Below are positions 8,104-16,522 of a DNA stretch of 64,000 nucleotides, piece by piece. Positions within the stretch are counted from its first letter, which is position 1. Each line of letters opens with the position of its first letter. Both the position numbers and the translations under genes were made by a program. The notes under the pieces were generated by a model, which saw only the letters and a program-made list of their open reading frames with translations, ran no database searches and was not told where the DNA came from. The stretch is from Rhodococcus sp. KRD197 (GTDB lineage Bacteria; Actinomycetota; Actinomycetes; Mycobacteriales; Mycobacteriaceae): assembly GCF_017168235.1 (NCBI RefSeq), contig NZ_JABFAO010000002.1:452388-516387 (forward strand), given 5' to 3'.

Positions 8104-8819
8104 GCGCTGGTCTCCCTGTCTGCGATGGCGCCGTGGTCTGCGCCTAGGAGCGCGGCGAGGTCGGCGAGGGTCTGATCGTTGTCGACGAAGCGAATTGCTC
8201 CCCAACCGGATCTGCGTGCGGCAGCACAGTTGGACTCGAGATCGTCGATGAGGACGGCGGTTCCAGGGGCGGCCCCGATCCGGGTCTCGGAGATCGCGAA
8301 GATTTCCGGCTCTGGTTTGCGACACCCGACGTCGTAGGAGTCGATGATCGCGTCGACGTCGTCGTCGAGTCCGACCATCGGGCGCCAGTGGGCTTCCCAC
8401 TCACGGACGTTGTTGGTGAGAATCCCGACTCGGTAGCCCTGCGCCTTCAGCTCGTAGACCAGGTTGCGCATCGTCGTGTTGACCTGGTGGCCTGCGAACC
8501 ACTGGCGACCGAAGTCGGTCTCTGCCCGCGAGACGTCGATCCCTCGGGATGTGAGCCATCGGTGCATACGATCTACCCACTCGGCCTCGGTCAGTAGGCC
8601 GAGTTCGACGGGAGCGAGCACGTCGACGCCGAGGCCGTCGGCGACGCCCGCCATCGCGGCTTTGAGAGCGGCCGGGCTGATACCGGTCTTGCGTTCGTAG
8701 TCTACGAACAGGTCTTCGATCGGGGGCGAGAGCACGCCTCCGAAGTCCAGGAAAACCGTCGTGTATCGCGGCGCGGCGGCGACCGGCGGGACGGTGCCGG
8801 CGCGTGCTGAGGCGGTCAT
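8100..8819 (-). CDS. HAD-superfamily hydrolase (HAD-IA like)
   Basis: The protein has 239 residues. HAD motif I is FLDFGGVLS (nucleophile Asp in LDFGG; the second Asp of DxD is Gly), motif II is ILTNN, motif III is the Lys in GCRKPEPEIF, and motif IV is LIDDLESNC. A helical cap lies between motifs I and II. The replacement of the second Asp resembles the epoxide-hydrolase N-domain and other HAD-IA subgroups, so phosphatase activity is plausible but not guaranteed. It overlaps the AfsA-type gene by 4 nt (ATGA). In the AfsA pathway the condensation product carries a phosphate from dihydroxyacetone phosphate that must be removed, which makes this protein a candidate for that step (inference). 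Confidence 0.82.
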   Translation of the reverse strand: MTASARAGTVPPVAAAPRYTTVFLDFGGVLSPPIEDLFVDYERKTGISPAALKAAMAGVADGLGVDVLAPVELGLLTEAEWVDRMHRWLTSRGIDVSRAETDFGRQWFAGHQVNTTMRNLVYELKAQGYRVGILTNNVREWEAHWRPMVGLDDDVDAIIDSYDVGCRKPEPEIFAISETRIGAAPGTAVLIDDLESNCAAARRSGWGAIRFVDNDQTLADLAALLGADHGAIADRETSA

Positions 8820-9841
8820 GGCGCGACCGCCACGTGGCTAGAAGCGTACGACCGGGCGAAGAGCACTCCACACGACGCGATGACCACGCCTTCCTGCGTG
8901 ATGTCCACGTCGAAGCCGACACCCTGGTCGCAGGTGTCCGTCTGCGGCCGGACAAGCGCATTGGTCTGTAGGTCGAGCTCACCGAAGCGGGTGAATGTCG
9001 CAGACAGAGAACGTATTCGGAGACGGCGTGCACTGAGTCCGAAGTACTCGTCGGCACCGATGATCCCAGCCTGGCGTACCGCTTCGAAGATGACCGCTCC
9101 GGGGATGTGATCCAACGGGTGGTCGAACAGACTCGGGTGATGCTGGTCGACGAATACATCGATGTCGAAACCGCCCGAGACGTGGCGTGCAGCACCGACA
9201 ACAACATTGCGACTCAGGCTACGGCCGAGGGCCTCAGGCTGGTGCGCACCGACCTGCCGGTGGGGGTGCCGTCCCGGCAAAGGTTCTATGCCGCTGCAAT
9301 ATTCAGCCAGTCCCAGCTTTGCCCGTCCCGAGGCTCGGACCCGAGCCCAGACAGATTTCGGCATCCACTGAATCGACATAGTCATGGTGACCGCAGTCGT
9401 CCCGGCAAGTGTGACCGTCATATCGAGTGTGATGCCGATGATCGTGGTGTCGCGGACCTTCTCGCCGACGATCACCGCACTCAGCTCACCGTTGCCAGGG
9501 GCGGGCGTCACCGTCATCGCTTCATCCGAAACGACGGTGAAGGAACCGGCATTGAAAATGAAGGACTGGTCGAACTCGACTCCCACGTGGCGATGGGCGA
9601 TCAAGATCGACGCCTGCCGGAAGCACTCCAGGACGAGCAACGGGTCGTATCGGCCGGCGGCGGGCCCTACGTGATCGCTGTAGTAGCTGTGCGACTTCGG
9701 GAGATGAATGCCGACGCGAACGTTGGGGTACCGATCGCAGATGATGTCGGTGAGATAGACCTCCGACAGTGCGTCGCGGTGCACGTGTTCGCGCGGGACC
9801 AGGGTCGAATGTGAAAGTTGAGGGTAAAGAGTAGACGTCAC
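8816..9841 (-). CDS. AfsA-family gamma-butyrolactone-type signal synthase
   Basis: The protein has 341 residues from GTG 9839-9841, which has a ribosome site AAGGGG 6-7 nt upstream. It carries two A-factor biosynthesis hotdog repeats. The first opens with LVPREHVHRDALSEVYLTD and contains LLVLECFRQASILIAHRH. The second contains HPSLFDHPLDHIPGAVIFEA. AfsA proteins condense a beta-ketoacyl chain from ACP with dihydroxyacetone phosphate, the first committed step of gamma-butyrolactone autoregulators. It is the first gene of a six-gene operon. No AfsR/ArpA-type receptor sits beside it, and no BprA-like butenolide reductase is evident in the operon. Other AfsA-fold proteins make butenolides or furans, so the exact product class is open. 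Confidence 0.85.
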   Translation of the reverse strand: MTSTLYPQLSHSTLVPREHVHRDALSEVYLTDIICDRYPNVRVGIHLPKSHSYYSDHVGPAAGRYDPLLVLECFRQASILIAHRHVGVEFDQSFIFNAGSFTVVSDEAMTVTPAPGNGELSAVIVGEKVRDTTIIGITLDMTVTLAGTTAVTMTMSIQWMPKSVWARVRASGRAKLGLAEYCSGIEPLPGRHPHRQVGAHQPEALGRSLSRNVVVGAARHVSGGFDIDVFVDQHHPSLFDHPLDHIPGAVIFEAVRQAGIIGADEYFGLSARRLRIRSLSATFTRFGELDLQTNALVRPQTDTCDQGVGFDVDITQEGVVIASCGVLFARSYASSHVAVAP

Positions 9842-10419
9842 GGTGAGCCCCTTGCTGAAGATTCGGACGGAAACACAGACGAGAGGTCTTGTGGGCACCG
9901 CACGGCACCAGTCACGTCTGCGATTTGTCTCAAGCGATCCGGCAGGTCTCGGGCTTGTAAGCAAGGGGCTCTCAAGCGACTCTGTTCGGACTGTGGGTAG
10001 CTTAGCGCGCGCAACGAATTCCGGCGCGCCCGAGGAGCAACTGCGCGCGAAGTCACATCGCCGGCTCGAGGGTGAACTTTCGCACAGATATTTTGCCAGT
10101 GACGCACGTCATGTGTTGTCGCGGTGTCGATTCCGCATTCAGCCCGCATAGTGATCCGATGACACCGAAACGGCGACGGGTTGCCGTTATGCCCTTGTGA
10201 CTGATGTGTCTAGCTTATCGGGAGGCCGCCGACCCTCATTCATGGCCGCGTTCTCCTTTGCGTGGGCGTACCGAATTGACCTCGTTGTCTTCGGGTTCGA
10301 TAGACAAGTGATTGCCCGCCCAGTCACGCACTGTCGGAGTTGGACTTGCTCAAACACTTTGGCGGATTCGGGTGGTTCCGTATGTCCGCGCGCGTGAGCG
10401 GGGCGGATACAGTCGACTC
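9842..10419. promoter_or_regulatory. 578-bp divergent intergenic region upstream of the afsA-type operon
   Basis: No convincing gene is seen here. The short plus-strand open frame from 10197 has unlikely composition and no ribosome site. Possible control elements are the small palindrome TGACG-CA-CGTCA (10100-10111) and an inverted repeat AACGGC...GCCGTT (10169-10188). The region should hold the promoters of both the AfsA-type operon and the YceI gene. I could not recognise a clear butyrolactone-receptor operator (ARE) by eye. Confidence 0.5.
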
Positions 10420-10971
10420 ATGAATGCCACATGCTGGAATTTGGACGCCTCCGTTGGCGAGTTGCTTCTGCATACTGGTGTCACCGGCCGGGCGGCGAAG
10501 CTGGGTCACAACCTGACGATCGCCATGAAGGCATGGGAAGCTACGGTGTCCTGGGACGGGGACGGTCCCGTCGCTGCGGAACTGACCGTCGAGGTGTCGT
10601 CGCTCGACGTGCTGCGGGGTGACGGGGGTGTGAAGTCGCTGTCCGGGCCCGAAAAGGCGCTGGCGCGGTCGAACGCGCTGGGCGCGCTCGATGCGGACCG
10701 ATTTCCCGCCATTACCTTTCACACGGATTCCATCGAGAAGATTGACGACGGCTATCGACTCACCGGGTCGCTCGACATTCACGGATTGACCCGGCCGCAG
10801 ACTGTCGATCTGCATACCGAGGACCTCGGCGACGCATGGCGGGTGTCGTGTGAAGCCGTCGTCTGCCAGAGCGAATTCGGCGTCAAGCCGTACTCGCTGT
10901 TCCTGGGTTCGGTCAAGGTCGCGGACAACGTGACAGTAACCTTTACCGCCAGCTGGGCCAAGGACGACTGA
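10420..10971 (+). CDS. YceI family protein
   Basis: The start is ATG 10420, giving 183 residues (MNATCWNLDASVGELLLHTG). Family marks are the strand pattern with GRAAKLGHNLTIAM near the start, the central FPAITFHTDSIEKIDDGYRLTGSLDIHGLTRPQ segment spread over two adjoining strands, and the C-terminal VTVTFTASW. YceI proteins form a lipocalin-like barrel that binds polyisoprenoid or other amphipathic molecules. The canonical E. coli protein is periplasmic, but this one has no signal peptide, as is common for actinobacterial members. It is divergent from the AfsA-type operon, and its function here is unknown. Confidence 0.85.
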   Translation: MNATCWNLDASVGELLLHTGVTGRAAKLGHNLTIAMKAWEATVSWDGDGPVAAELTVEVSSLDVLRGDGGVKSLSGPEKALARSNALGALDADRFPAITFHTDSIEKIDDGYRLTGSLDIHGLTRPQTVDLHTEDLGDAWRVSCEAVVCQSEFGVKPYSLFLGSVKVADNVTVTFTASWAKDD

Positions 10972-11253
10972 AGCTCGCCCGACCGAGCCGGAGGCCCTCA
11001 GACGGACGCCCCAAGGATCGTCCGGGGGCCGTAATGGCATGTTCCATCGCGAAGCGGGCCGTCGAGTGTCAACAGAGGGTGTTACGAGGCCTGTTGGTGT
11101 CCCTATGGATGGTCGCTCGTTCGGGCGCCCGCCATTTCCCGGAGCTGCCGAAAGTCGAATACTCGCGTGGATATCTATGCAGTTCGCGGGTTGGTTTGTA
11201 ATCGTCGCGGTGTATCGATTTGCCGCTGGCGCGCCGATGCGCGCGACTAGGTT

Positions 11254-12195
11254 GTGAAGATGAGTCTTCGCGGGTCTATCGCACGCTTCGTCGGCGGTGT
11301 ACCGGGTCCGGCGGTAGGGGCCGCTCGGATGCTCGGTGCCGCGTCTGCGGATCTCGCAGCCGTCGTGGATCCACGTCGCGTGATCAGCCGGCGGTCGGCC
11401 GAGGACCCCTTCGACCTTCGCGACCCCGAGTACATCCGGCGGACGCTGCCGGCGCTTCGTGCGTTGTCCGACATCTACTTCCGAGGGGAGGTGCGGGGGA
11501 TGGACAACGTGCCGGCGCGAGGTCCGGTGCTGCTCGTCGGTAACCACTCCGGCGGGACGCTCATCGCCGACACATTCGTATTCACGCAAGCGTTCTGTGA
11601 CCACTTCGGCGCCGAACGGATCTTCTACCAACTTGCCCATGATCTCGTCTTCAAGGTCCCTGGTGTGCGTGCCCTAGTTGTCCCGTATGGGACGGTGCCG
11701 GCCTCGCCGGAGAACATGCGGCGGGCGCTCGCGCGGGACGCGGCGCTGCTTGTGTATCCGGGTGGCGATCATGAGACCTACCGAGCGACATGGCATTCCG
11801 CGGACATAGATTTCGCCCACCGGACCGGGTTCGTGCGGCTCGCGCTGCAACTGGACATCCCGATCGTCCCGGTCGTGGCGATCGGTGGCCAGGAGACAGC
11901 GCTGTTCCTTGGGCAGGGCGAACGCGTCGCGCGGCTGCTGCACCTGCACCGGCTGCTGCGGCTCGACGTCGTCCCGGTGCAGATCGCGCCACCATGGGGC
12001 GTGACCGTGCTCGACGTTCCGGGCCGGGTACCGCTGCCGGCGAAGATTACCGTCGAGGTCCTGTCGCCGATCGATCTCCGCGCGGAGATCGGAGCCGATC
12101 TCGACCCCGAGGCTGGGTATGAACTCGTCACCGAGCGAATGCAGCAAGCCCTGAACGAGCTCGCCCACGCCCGCAGGTTCCCGTTGATCGGCTGA
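11254..12195 (+). CDS. PlsC-type lysophospholipid/glycerol acyltransferase family protein
   Basis: The protein has 313 residues from GTG 11254 (or ATG 11260, two codons on). The acyltransferase block I is LLVGNHSGGTLIAD, a variant of the NHxxxxD motif. LVYPGGDHETYRATWHSAD corresponds to the phosphate-binding block, and IPIVPVVAIGGQE to block IV. This arrangement is found in actinobacterial 1-acylglycerol-phosphate acyltransferase relatives acting at the inner membrane face. No transmembrane helix is obvious, so binding would be peripheral. It stands alone, with 282 bp upstream and 219 bp downstream that hold nothing I can name. Confidence 0.8.
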   Translation: MKMSLRGSIARFVGGVPGPAVGAARMLGAASADLAAVVDPRRVISRRSAEDPFDLRDPEYIRRTLPALRALSDIYFRGEVRGMDNVPARGPVLLVGNHSGGTLIADTFVFTQAFCDHFGAERIFYQLAHDLVFKVPGVRALVVPYGTVPASPENMRRALARDAALLVYPGGDHETYRATWHSADIDFAHRTGFVRLALQLDIPIVPVVAIGGQETALFLGQGERVARLLHLHRLLRLDVVPVQIAPPWGVTVLDVPGRVPLPAKITVEVLSPIDLRAEIGADLDPEAGYELVTERMQQALNELAHARRFPLIG

Positions 12196-12414
12196 GGTAG
12201 GGCCCGACCATAAGAACGTTGCCAACACCGGCTGACCCCGGCCCCGGCGATGAAGAGTCAATTGTGGCGTCGCCGAGGTTGATCTTCGCGACGTCCGAAC
12301 GACGCTGGAGGACCCGGTCGTGCGACGGGGGGCAACGACTACGCATTGGCGCCCATCGCGGCGCGCCACGATTTCGGGGCGATTGCGAAAGCGGCCGGCT
12401 CGCGCCGCCCAGGG

Positions 12415-12900
12415 CTATCGCTGACTGGCGTCCGGCAACCGGGGCGGGCAGGTGCCGCCGGGTATGGTGGCCAATTCGAAATGCCACCATTCGTTGTCGT
12501 ACGTCCGGCACAGCCCCCACTGGTTACCGCGTGCCTCCAGCCACTGGGCGCCCTGCTGCGGACCGACATCGAGGGCCCGGCCATGGACGTGGCTGGATGC
12601 CTCCGGCGGTAGCACCCAGTGGCGCGCCGCATCGGGGCTGCCGTAGGTCCGGATGCCGTCCTCCCACAGCTCCTGCTGCTCCGCTGGCGTGCGGTAGCCC
12701 GAAGTGATCGACAGCGGAACCCCTTCCGCGTGGGCCTGCTGTTCGGCCAAGATGTAGGCGGCGGCCAGCACAGGGTCCAGCCCGGGCGTACCGACCGCAA
12801 CGTCCGCGTGCGCGGCCGGCACGGACCATCCGGTCAATGGCACTGACCATCCGGACAACCCGATGCCCAGGGCAAGGACCGATCCCGCGATACGTCGCAT
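12415..12900 (-). CDS. Secreted D-alanyl-D-alanine carboxypeptidase, VanY/M15B type
   Basis: A 161-residue exported protein. The first 32 residues form a signal peptide (MRRIAGSVLALGIG core, cleavage near AHA-DV). The mature part has SITSGYRTPAEQQELW, the zinc motif SSHVHGRALDV (SxHxxGxAxD), and EWWHFEL near the end, which supplies the third ligand and the catalytic Glu. This is the complete set for LAS-type peptidases that trim peptidoglycan stem peptides. It stands alone; the small membrane protein at 13039 is on the same strand, 138 bp upstream. Confidence 0.88.
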   Translation of the reverse strand: MRRIAGSVLALGIGLSGWSVPLTGWSVPAAHADVAVGTPGLDPVLAAAYILAEQQAHAEGVPLSITSGYRTPAEQQELWEDGIRTYGSPDAARHWVLPPEASSHVHGRALDVGPQQGAQWLEARGNQWGLCRTYDNEWWHFELATIPGGTCPPRLPDASQR

Positions 12901-13038
12901 GCGGTGATCGTATCGGTACGGCCACGAGTGAACCGTCGACTCGTATCAAAGGCAACGACTTCCTGCGCCGGGCCGCGGACCAGTCGCTCGCCGGCATCGC
13001 TGCCAACGACCCAGGTCAAGGGTTCGAACCTGGTTGTC

Positions 13039-13317
13039 TCAACTGTACGAGGCAGCGAAGACCAGGAAAACGACGAACAAAGCCACACCACCCAGGGCTG
13101 CGCCGAGCATGGCCTCACGGCCGTTGGTCGCCGTGCCGTCGACCGCCCGGTTCAGGCCGACCCACCCACACGCCACAGCGACCACACCGGCTGGAATCGC
13201 AATGAAGTCCCCTATGAAGGGGACGAACGCGCACACGACGGCAACGATGCCCGCAATCAACGCAAGGCTTCCGACGCCGTCTCGATACATCGATCGAGTA
13301 GAAGGTTTCTTTGCCAT
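13039..13317 (-). CDS. Small membrane protein, DUF4190-like
   Basis: The protein has 92 residues. After a basic start (MAKKPSTRSMYRDG) it has two clear hydrophobic blocks, LALIAGIVAVVCAFVPFIG followed by FIAIPAGVVAVACGWVGL, and a last one, MLGAALGGVALFVVFLVF. The pattern of small three-helix proteins with a GR-rich cytosolic loop (TATNGREAML) resembles DUF4190-type actinobacterial membrane proteins. Function is not known. Confidence 0.7.
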   Translation of the reverse strand: MAKKPSTRSMYRDGVGSLALIAGIVAVVCAFVPFIGDFIAIPAGVVAVACGWVGLNRAVDGTATNGREAMLGAALGGVALFVVFLVFAASYS

Positions 13318-13482
13318 ACCGCCTCCACTAGCAGCTGATGCACAGCCCGTGCGCGGCAGAGTCGCCGATCTCGGGCGTACGTCAGTGCCGACCTTCGAAA
13401 GATACCCCGGCTTCGCAGATCGCGTCGGTCGGCTGGGCGGCGATGGCTCCTATTGCGGAATCAGGCGTCATCACTTTAGGGT

Positions 13483-13498
13483 GGTGACGCCCGTCACC
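13483..13498. promoter_or_regulatory. Palindrome upstream of the monooxygenase-SDR-TetR operon
   Basis: A perfect inverted repeat GGTGACG-CC-CGTCACC lies 18 bp upstream of the probable ATG at 13517. A TetR gene is the third gene of the downstream operon, so this is a natural candidate for its operator. The link is inferred from position only. Confidence 0.45.
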
Positions 13499-13516
13499 GA
13501 CCGACGTGGCTTGTTC

Positions 13517-15015
13517 ATGGGGGGTGCGGCATCTACACCGTTGTCATCATCGGAAGCGGGTTCGGCGGTCAGTGCGCTGCGAAAGCGCTGCTTGCACGCG
13601 GTATCGACGATTTCGTCATGCTCGAGCGGAGGCCGTTCCTCGGCGGAACGTGGAAGCAGAATCGATATCCCGGCGCTGCCGTCGACGTGCAGAGCCCGCT
13701 GTACTCGATTGCCTCCGAGCCGTTCGAGTGGACCAGGATGTTCGCCGAGCAAGAAGAGTTGGAGCGGTACACCGAGCATGTGCTTCGGTCCAACGAACTC
13801 CCCGGCCGCGCTCGTCCGAACACCGAGGTCGAGAGGATCGAGTGGCGGGGCGACCACTGGGAGATCAGCACATCTCAGGGCGTGCTGCATGGACGGTTCG
13901 TCGTCAATGCCTCAGGGCCCTTGAGCACGCCGGTGATTCCGCCGTTCCCCGGCCGGGACAGGTTCGCGGGGAAGACGTTTCACACGAACGACTGGGACGT
14001 GGATTTCGACCACACAGGTAAGCGTGTGGCCATCGTCGGTAGCGGGGCCAGCGCCGCTCAGGTAATCCCGGCAATTCAGCCCGACGTGTCGGAACTGCAT
14101 GTCTTCCAACGCACCCCGCACTGGGTGATTCCGAGGCACGATCGCGAGTTCACCGCTCTCCAGCGCAAGTTGCTGCGTTTCGAACCGATCCGAAGGCTGG
14201 TCCGCGCTGCGATCTACTGGAGCCACGAGACCCGCATCATCGGGTTCAAGTACTCGCGTCGTGCACTGAAACTCGTCGCCGAGAACGAGGCCGTGAAACA
14301 CCTGCGCCGGCAGGTTCCCGACCCGGATCTACGCACCAAACTCACCCCGGACTATGCACTCGGTTGCAAGCGAGTAATTCTGTCCAACACACTCTTTCCG
14401 GCCCTCGGTGCGTCCAACGTGACCTTGCACGACAAGAACGACGGCATATCCGAGATCACCGAAACCGGCATCGTGACCGCCACCGGCGAGCACGTCGAGG
14501 TCGATCTGCTGGTGTGGTCCACCGGGTACGACGCCACCGACGGGGTGATCTCGTATCCGGTCATCGGGCGTGACGGACGCGCGCTGTCGGATGTGTGGGA
14601 CCCGTACCCGCGGGCCTATCTCGGAACAACCGTGCCGGGCTTCCCCAACCTCTTCGTTGTCACCGGTCCCAACACGGGCATCGGACACACCTCGGCGATC
14701 TTCTTGATCGAGGCGCAGATGGAGTACATCGTCCGGGCACTCGACGCCGTGCGTGATGCAGGCGCCGTCGCGGTGGAGGTCACTTCGGCTGCGGAACAGG
14801 CATACACCGACAAGATCCATCGTGAGATGGAAGGCACGGTGTGGAAGGACGGTGGTTGCCACAGCTGGTACCAGTCCCGCTCCGGCCACGTCGTAGCCAT
14901 GTTCCCCGGGTTCAGTTTCACGTTTCGTCGCTGGGCCAAACGCTTTCGCGCCGAGGAGCACGACATCCATATGACAGCGACCGACGCAACCGACAAGGAC
15001 GTGATGCCGGTATGA
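13517..15015 (+). CDS. Flavin-containing/Baeyer-Villiger-type monooxygenase; start out of frame at a poly-G run
   Basis: The body of the protein is intact to the stop at 15013-15015. It has the FAD motif TVVIIGSGFGGQ, LGGTWKQNRYPGAAVD, the Baeyer-Villiger fingerprint FAGKTFHTNDW, the NADPH motif VAIVGSGASAAQV, and WSTGYDATDG. The Rossmann segment is coded from about 13531, but no ATG, GTG or TTG opens that frame after the TAG just upstream. The only suitable ATG (13517-13519) runs into six Gs (13519-13524). One extra G would join it in frame to GCGIYTVVIIGSG. A first in-frame ATG at 13618 would delete the FAD motif. The gene may be frameshifted, phase variable or affected by a sequencing error. 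It is coupled to the SDR by ATGA. Confidence 0.75.
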
Positions 15016-15857
15016 AGGATCGTTTGGACAAGGTCGTTCTGATCACGGGAGCGGGCGGCGGTATCGGTGCGGCTGTCGCTGAGGCACTACATCGGCGCGG
15101 CGCTTCCATTGTGCTGGTGGACGTGCCCGCCGCAGACCTTGAACGTGTGTCGGCGCAATTGGGTCACAGCAGAGTTGCCATCGTTCGCGCCGACGTGACG
15201 AGTAGAGAGCAACTCGACAATGCGGTCGCCACCGCAATAGAACAGTTCGGACGGCTCGACATCGTCATCGCCAATGCAGGTATATCGAGCGGCGCCAGGG
15301 CTTCCACTATTAGATCGGTCGACGACGGGGTGTTCGAACGTGTCATCGGAGTCAATCTCACCGGTGTCTGGAATACAGTGCGCGCGTCGTTGCCGCACAT
15401 CGTCGACTCCGGCGGCTACATCCTGCTGACCGCATCGACCTACGCGTACGTCAACGGAATGGCCAACGCCCCGTACGCGGCGTCCAAGGCCGCAGTCGAG
15501 CAACTGGGTCGAGCGCTGCGGGCGGAGTTGGCGGGCACCGACGCAACCGCGGGTGTTCTCTACCCTGGATGGGTGTCGACTCCGATCGCCGACGTCGCCT
15601 TCGGTGGCGACGAGATCGCGACGGCTCTCGTCGCACGCGCATTCCCGGCGCCGATTCGGCGCCCGATCTCGACGGAAAAGCTCGCACGTGCCACCGTGCG
15701 TGGGATCGAGCGTCGCGCTGCCCGTATTCAAGTTCCAGGACGGTGGATTCCTTACTCCCTACTGCGCGGCATCATCAATCCCCTGTCCGACATCATTCTC
15801 GAACGCGATGCCGAGATCGCCCGGCTGACGGCCGAACTCGACGGACGCCGGACGTGA
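15012..15857 (+). CDS. Short-chain dehydrogenase/reductase
   Basis: A 281-residue classical SDR. It shows the cofactor motif LITGAGGGIGAAVAEAL, the LDIVIANAGIS segment, the catalytic Ser in LLTASTYAYV, and YAASK carrying the catalytic Tyr and Lys. LVDVP after the second strand has an acid, which favours NAD(H). It overlaps the monooxygenase stop by 4 nt and its own stop overlaps the TetR start. A related SDR at 47759 is also paired with a Baeyer-Villiger-type monooxygenase, so an alcohol-to-ketone step before ring or chain oxygen insertion is likely. Confidence 0.85.
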   Translation: MKDRLDKVVLITGAGGGIGAAVAEALHRRGASIVLVDVPAADLERVSAQLGHSRVAIVRADVTSREQLDNAVATAIEQFGRLDIVIANAGISSGARASTIRSVDDGVFERVIGVNLTGVWNTVRASLPHIVDSGGYILLTASTYAYVNGMANAPYAASKAAVEQLGRALRAELAGTDATAGVLYPGWVSTPIADVAFGGDEIATALVARAFPAPIRRPISTEKLARATVRGIERRAARIQVPGRWIPYSLLRGIINPLSDIILERDAEIARLTAELDGRRT

Positions 15858-16522
15858 GCGAGGGCTCCGCGAACTCTGCTGGACGCGCGTACGGGGGCGT
15901 GAGCGCCGTCGAACGGGACGGCCGACGCCGCCGCCAGCTACTGGATGCGGGGCTACTTCTCTTCGGCAATACCGGGTATCGAAGCGCCACAGTCCGCGGG
16001 CTCTGTCGGGAGGCCAAGATCGCGGATCGTCATTTCTACCAGTACTTCGCTGGGACAGAGGACCTTCTGCTCGCGGTCTATGGCGAATGTATGACACGCC
16101 TCACGACCGAAACCGTCGCGGCCATGGCGAGGGTGGAAAGCGAAAACGACGTGGAGAGCGTGGCTGCTCGGGGTCTCGACGCCTTCTTTCGCGTCATGGA
16201 AGATCCGCAGCTTGCGAGAGTGGTGTGGATGGAGGTGCTCGGGGTGAGCCCTCGGGTCGAGCGAGAGTATCTCGCGGCTATGACCGGCTTCGCCGATCTG
16301 ATGCTCGCGCACCTTCGAGGAATGGGCGTCGCGGTCGAGGCGGAAAACGATGTGGATCCCGAAATCCTCGCGACTGCTGCCGTCGGCGGGATCAGTCACA
16401 CGGCGATGACGTGGTTTCTGAGCGGTTACGCTGCCGACCGCAAGGTAGTGGTTGCAACCACAGCACGCTACCTCGCGAACATCGGTGGATCCTTGGCATC
16501 GGTATCGATCACTGGCCCCTGA
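15854..16522 (+). CDS. TetR-family regulator, third gene of the monooxygenase operon
   Basis: The protein has 222 residues from GTG 15854, overlapping the SDR stop (GTGA). The N-terminal HTH is RRRRQLLDAGLLLFGNTGY, then SATVRGLCREAKI and HFYQYFAGTEDLL, a fair TetR pattern. The ligand domain is alpha-helical with no recognisable signature. It is co-transcribed with its probable targets, so autoregulation is expected, and the palindrome at 13483-13498 is a candidate site. Its end overlaps the convergent TetR gene by 14 bp. Confidence 0.82.
   Translation: MSEGSANSAGRAYGGVSAVERDGRRRRQLLDAGLLLFGNTGYRSATVRGLCREAKIADRHFYQYFAGTEDLLLAVYGECMTRLTTETVAAMARVESENDVESVAARGLDAFFRVMEDPQLARVVWMEVLGVSPRVEREYLAAMTGFADLMLAHLRGMGVAVEAENDVDPEILATAAVGGISHTAMTWFLSGYAADRKVVVATTARYLANIGGSLASVSITGP

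Noticed and set aside
10197..10397. Plus-strand 66-codon open frame upstream of YceI
   Set aside because: No ribosome site, odd composition, and it runs into the likely YceI promoter region.
11003..11024. CGGACG...CGTCCG inverted repeat after YceI as a terminator
   Set aside because: Only a 6-bp stem with a 10-nt loop and no T run; such repeats are frequent by chance at this GC content.
11039..11257. Plus-strand 72-codon open frame before the acyltransferase gene
   Set aside because: No ribosome site and no family resemblance; it overlaps the start of the acyltransferase.
13006..13032. A tRNA T-arm-like stretch (AAGGGTTCGAACCTGG) that could be part of a tRNA or an att duplicate
   Set aside because: There is no matching 5' acceptor, D-arm or anticodon arm nearby, the T-stem has a mismatch, and beyond the T-loop it does not match the tRNA-Arg 3' end.
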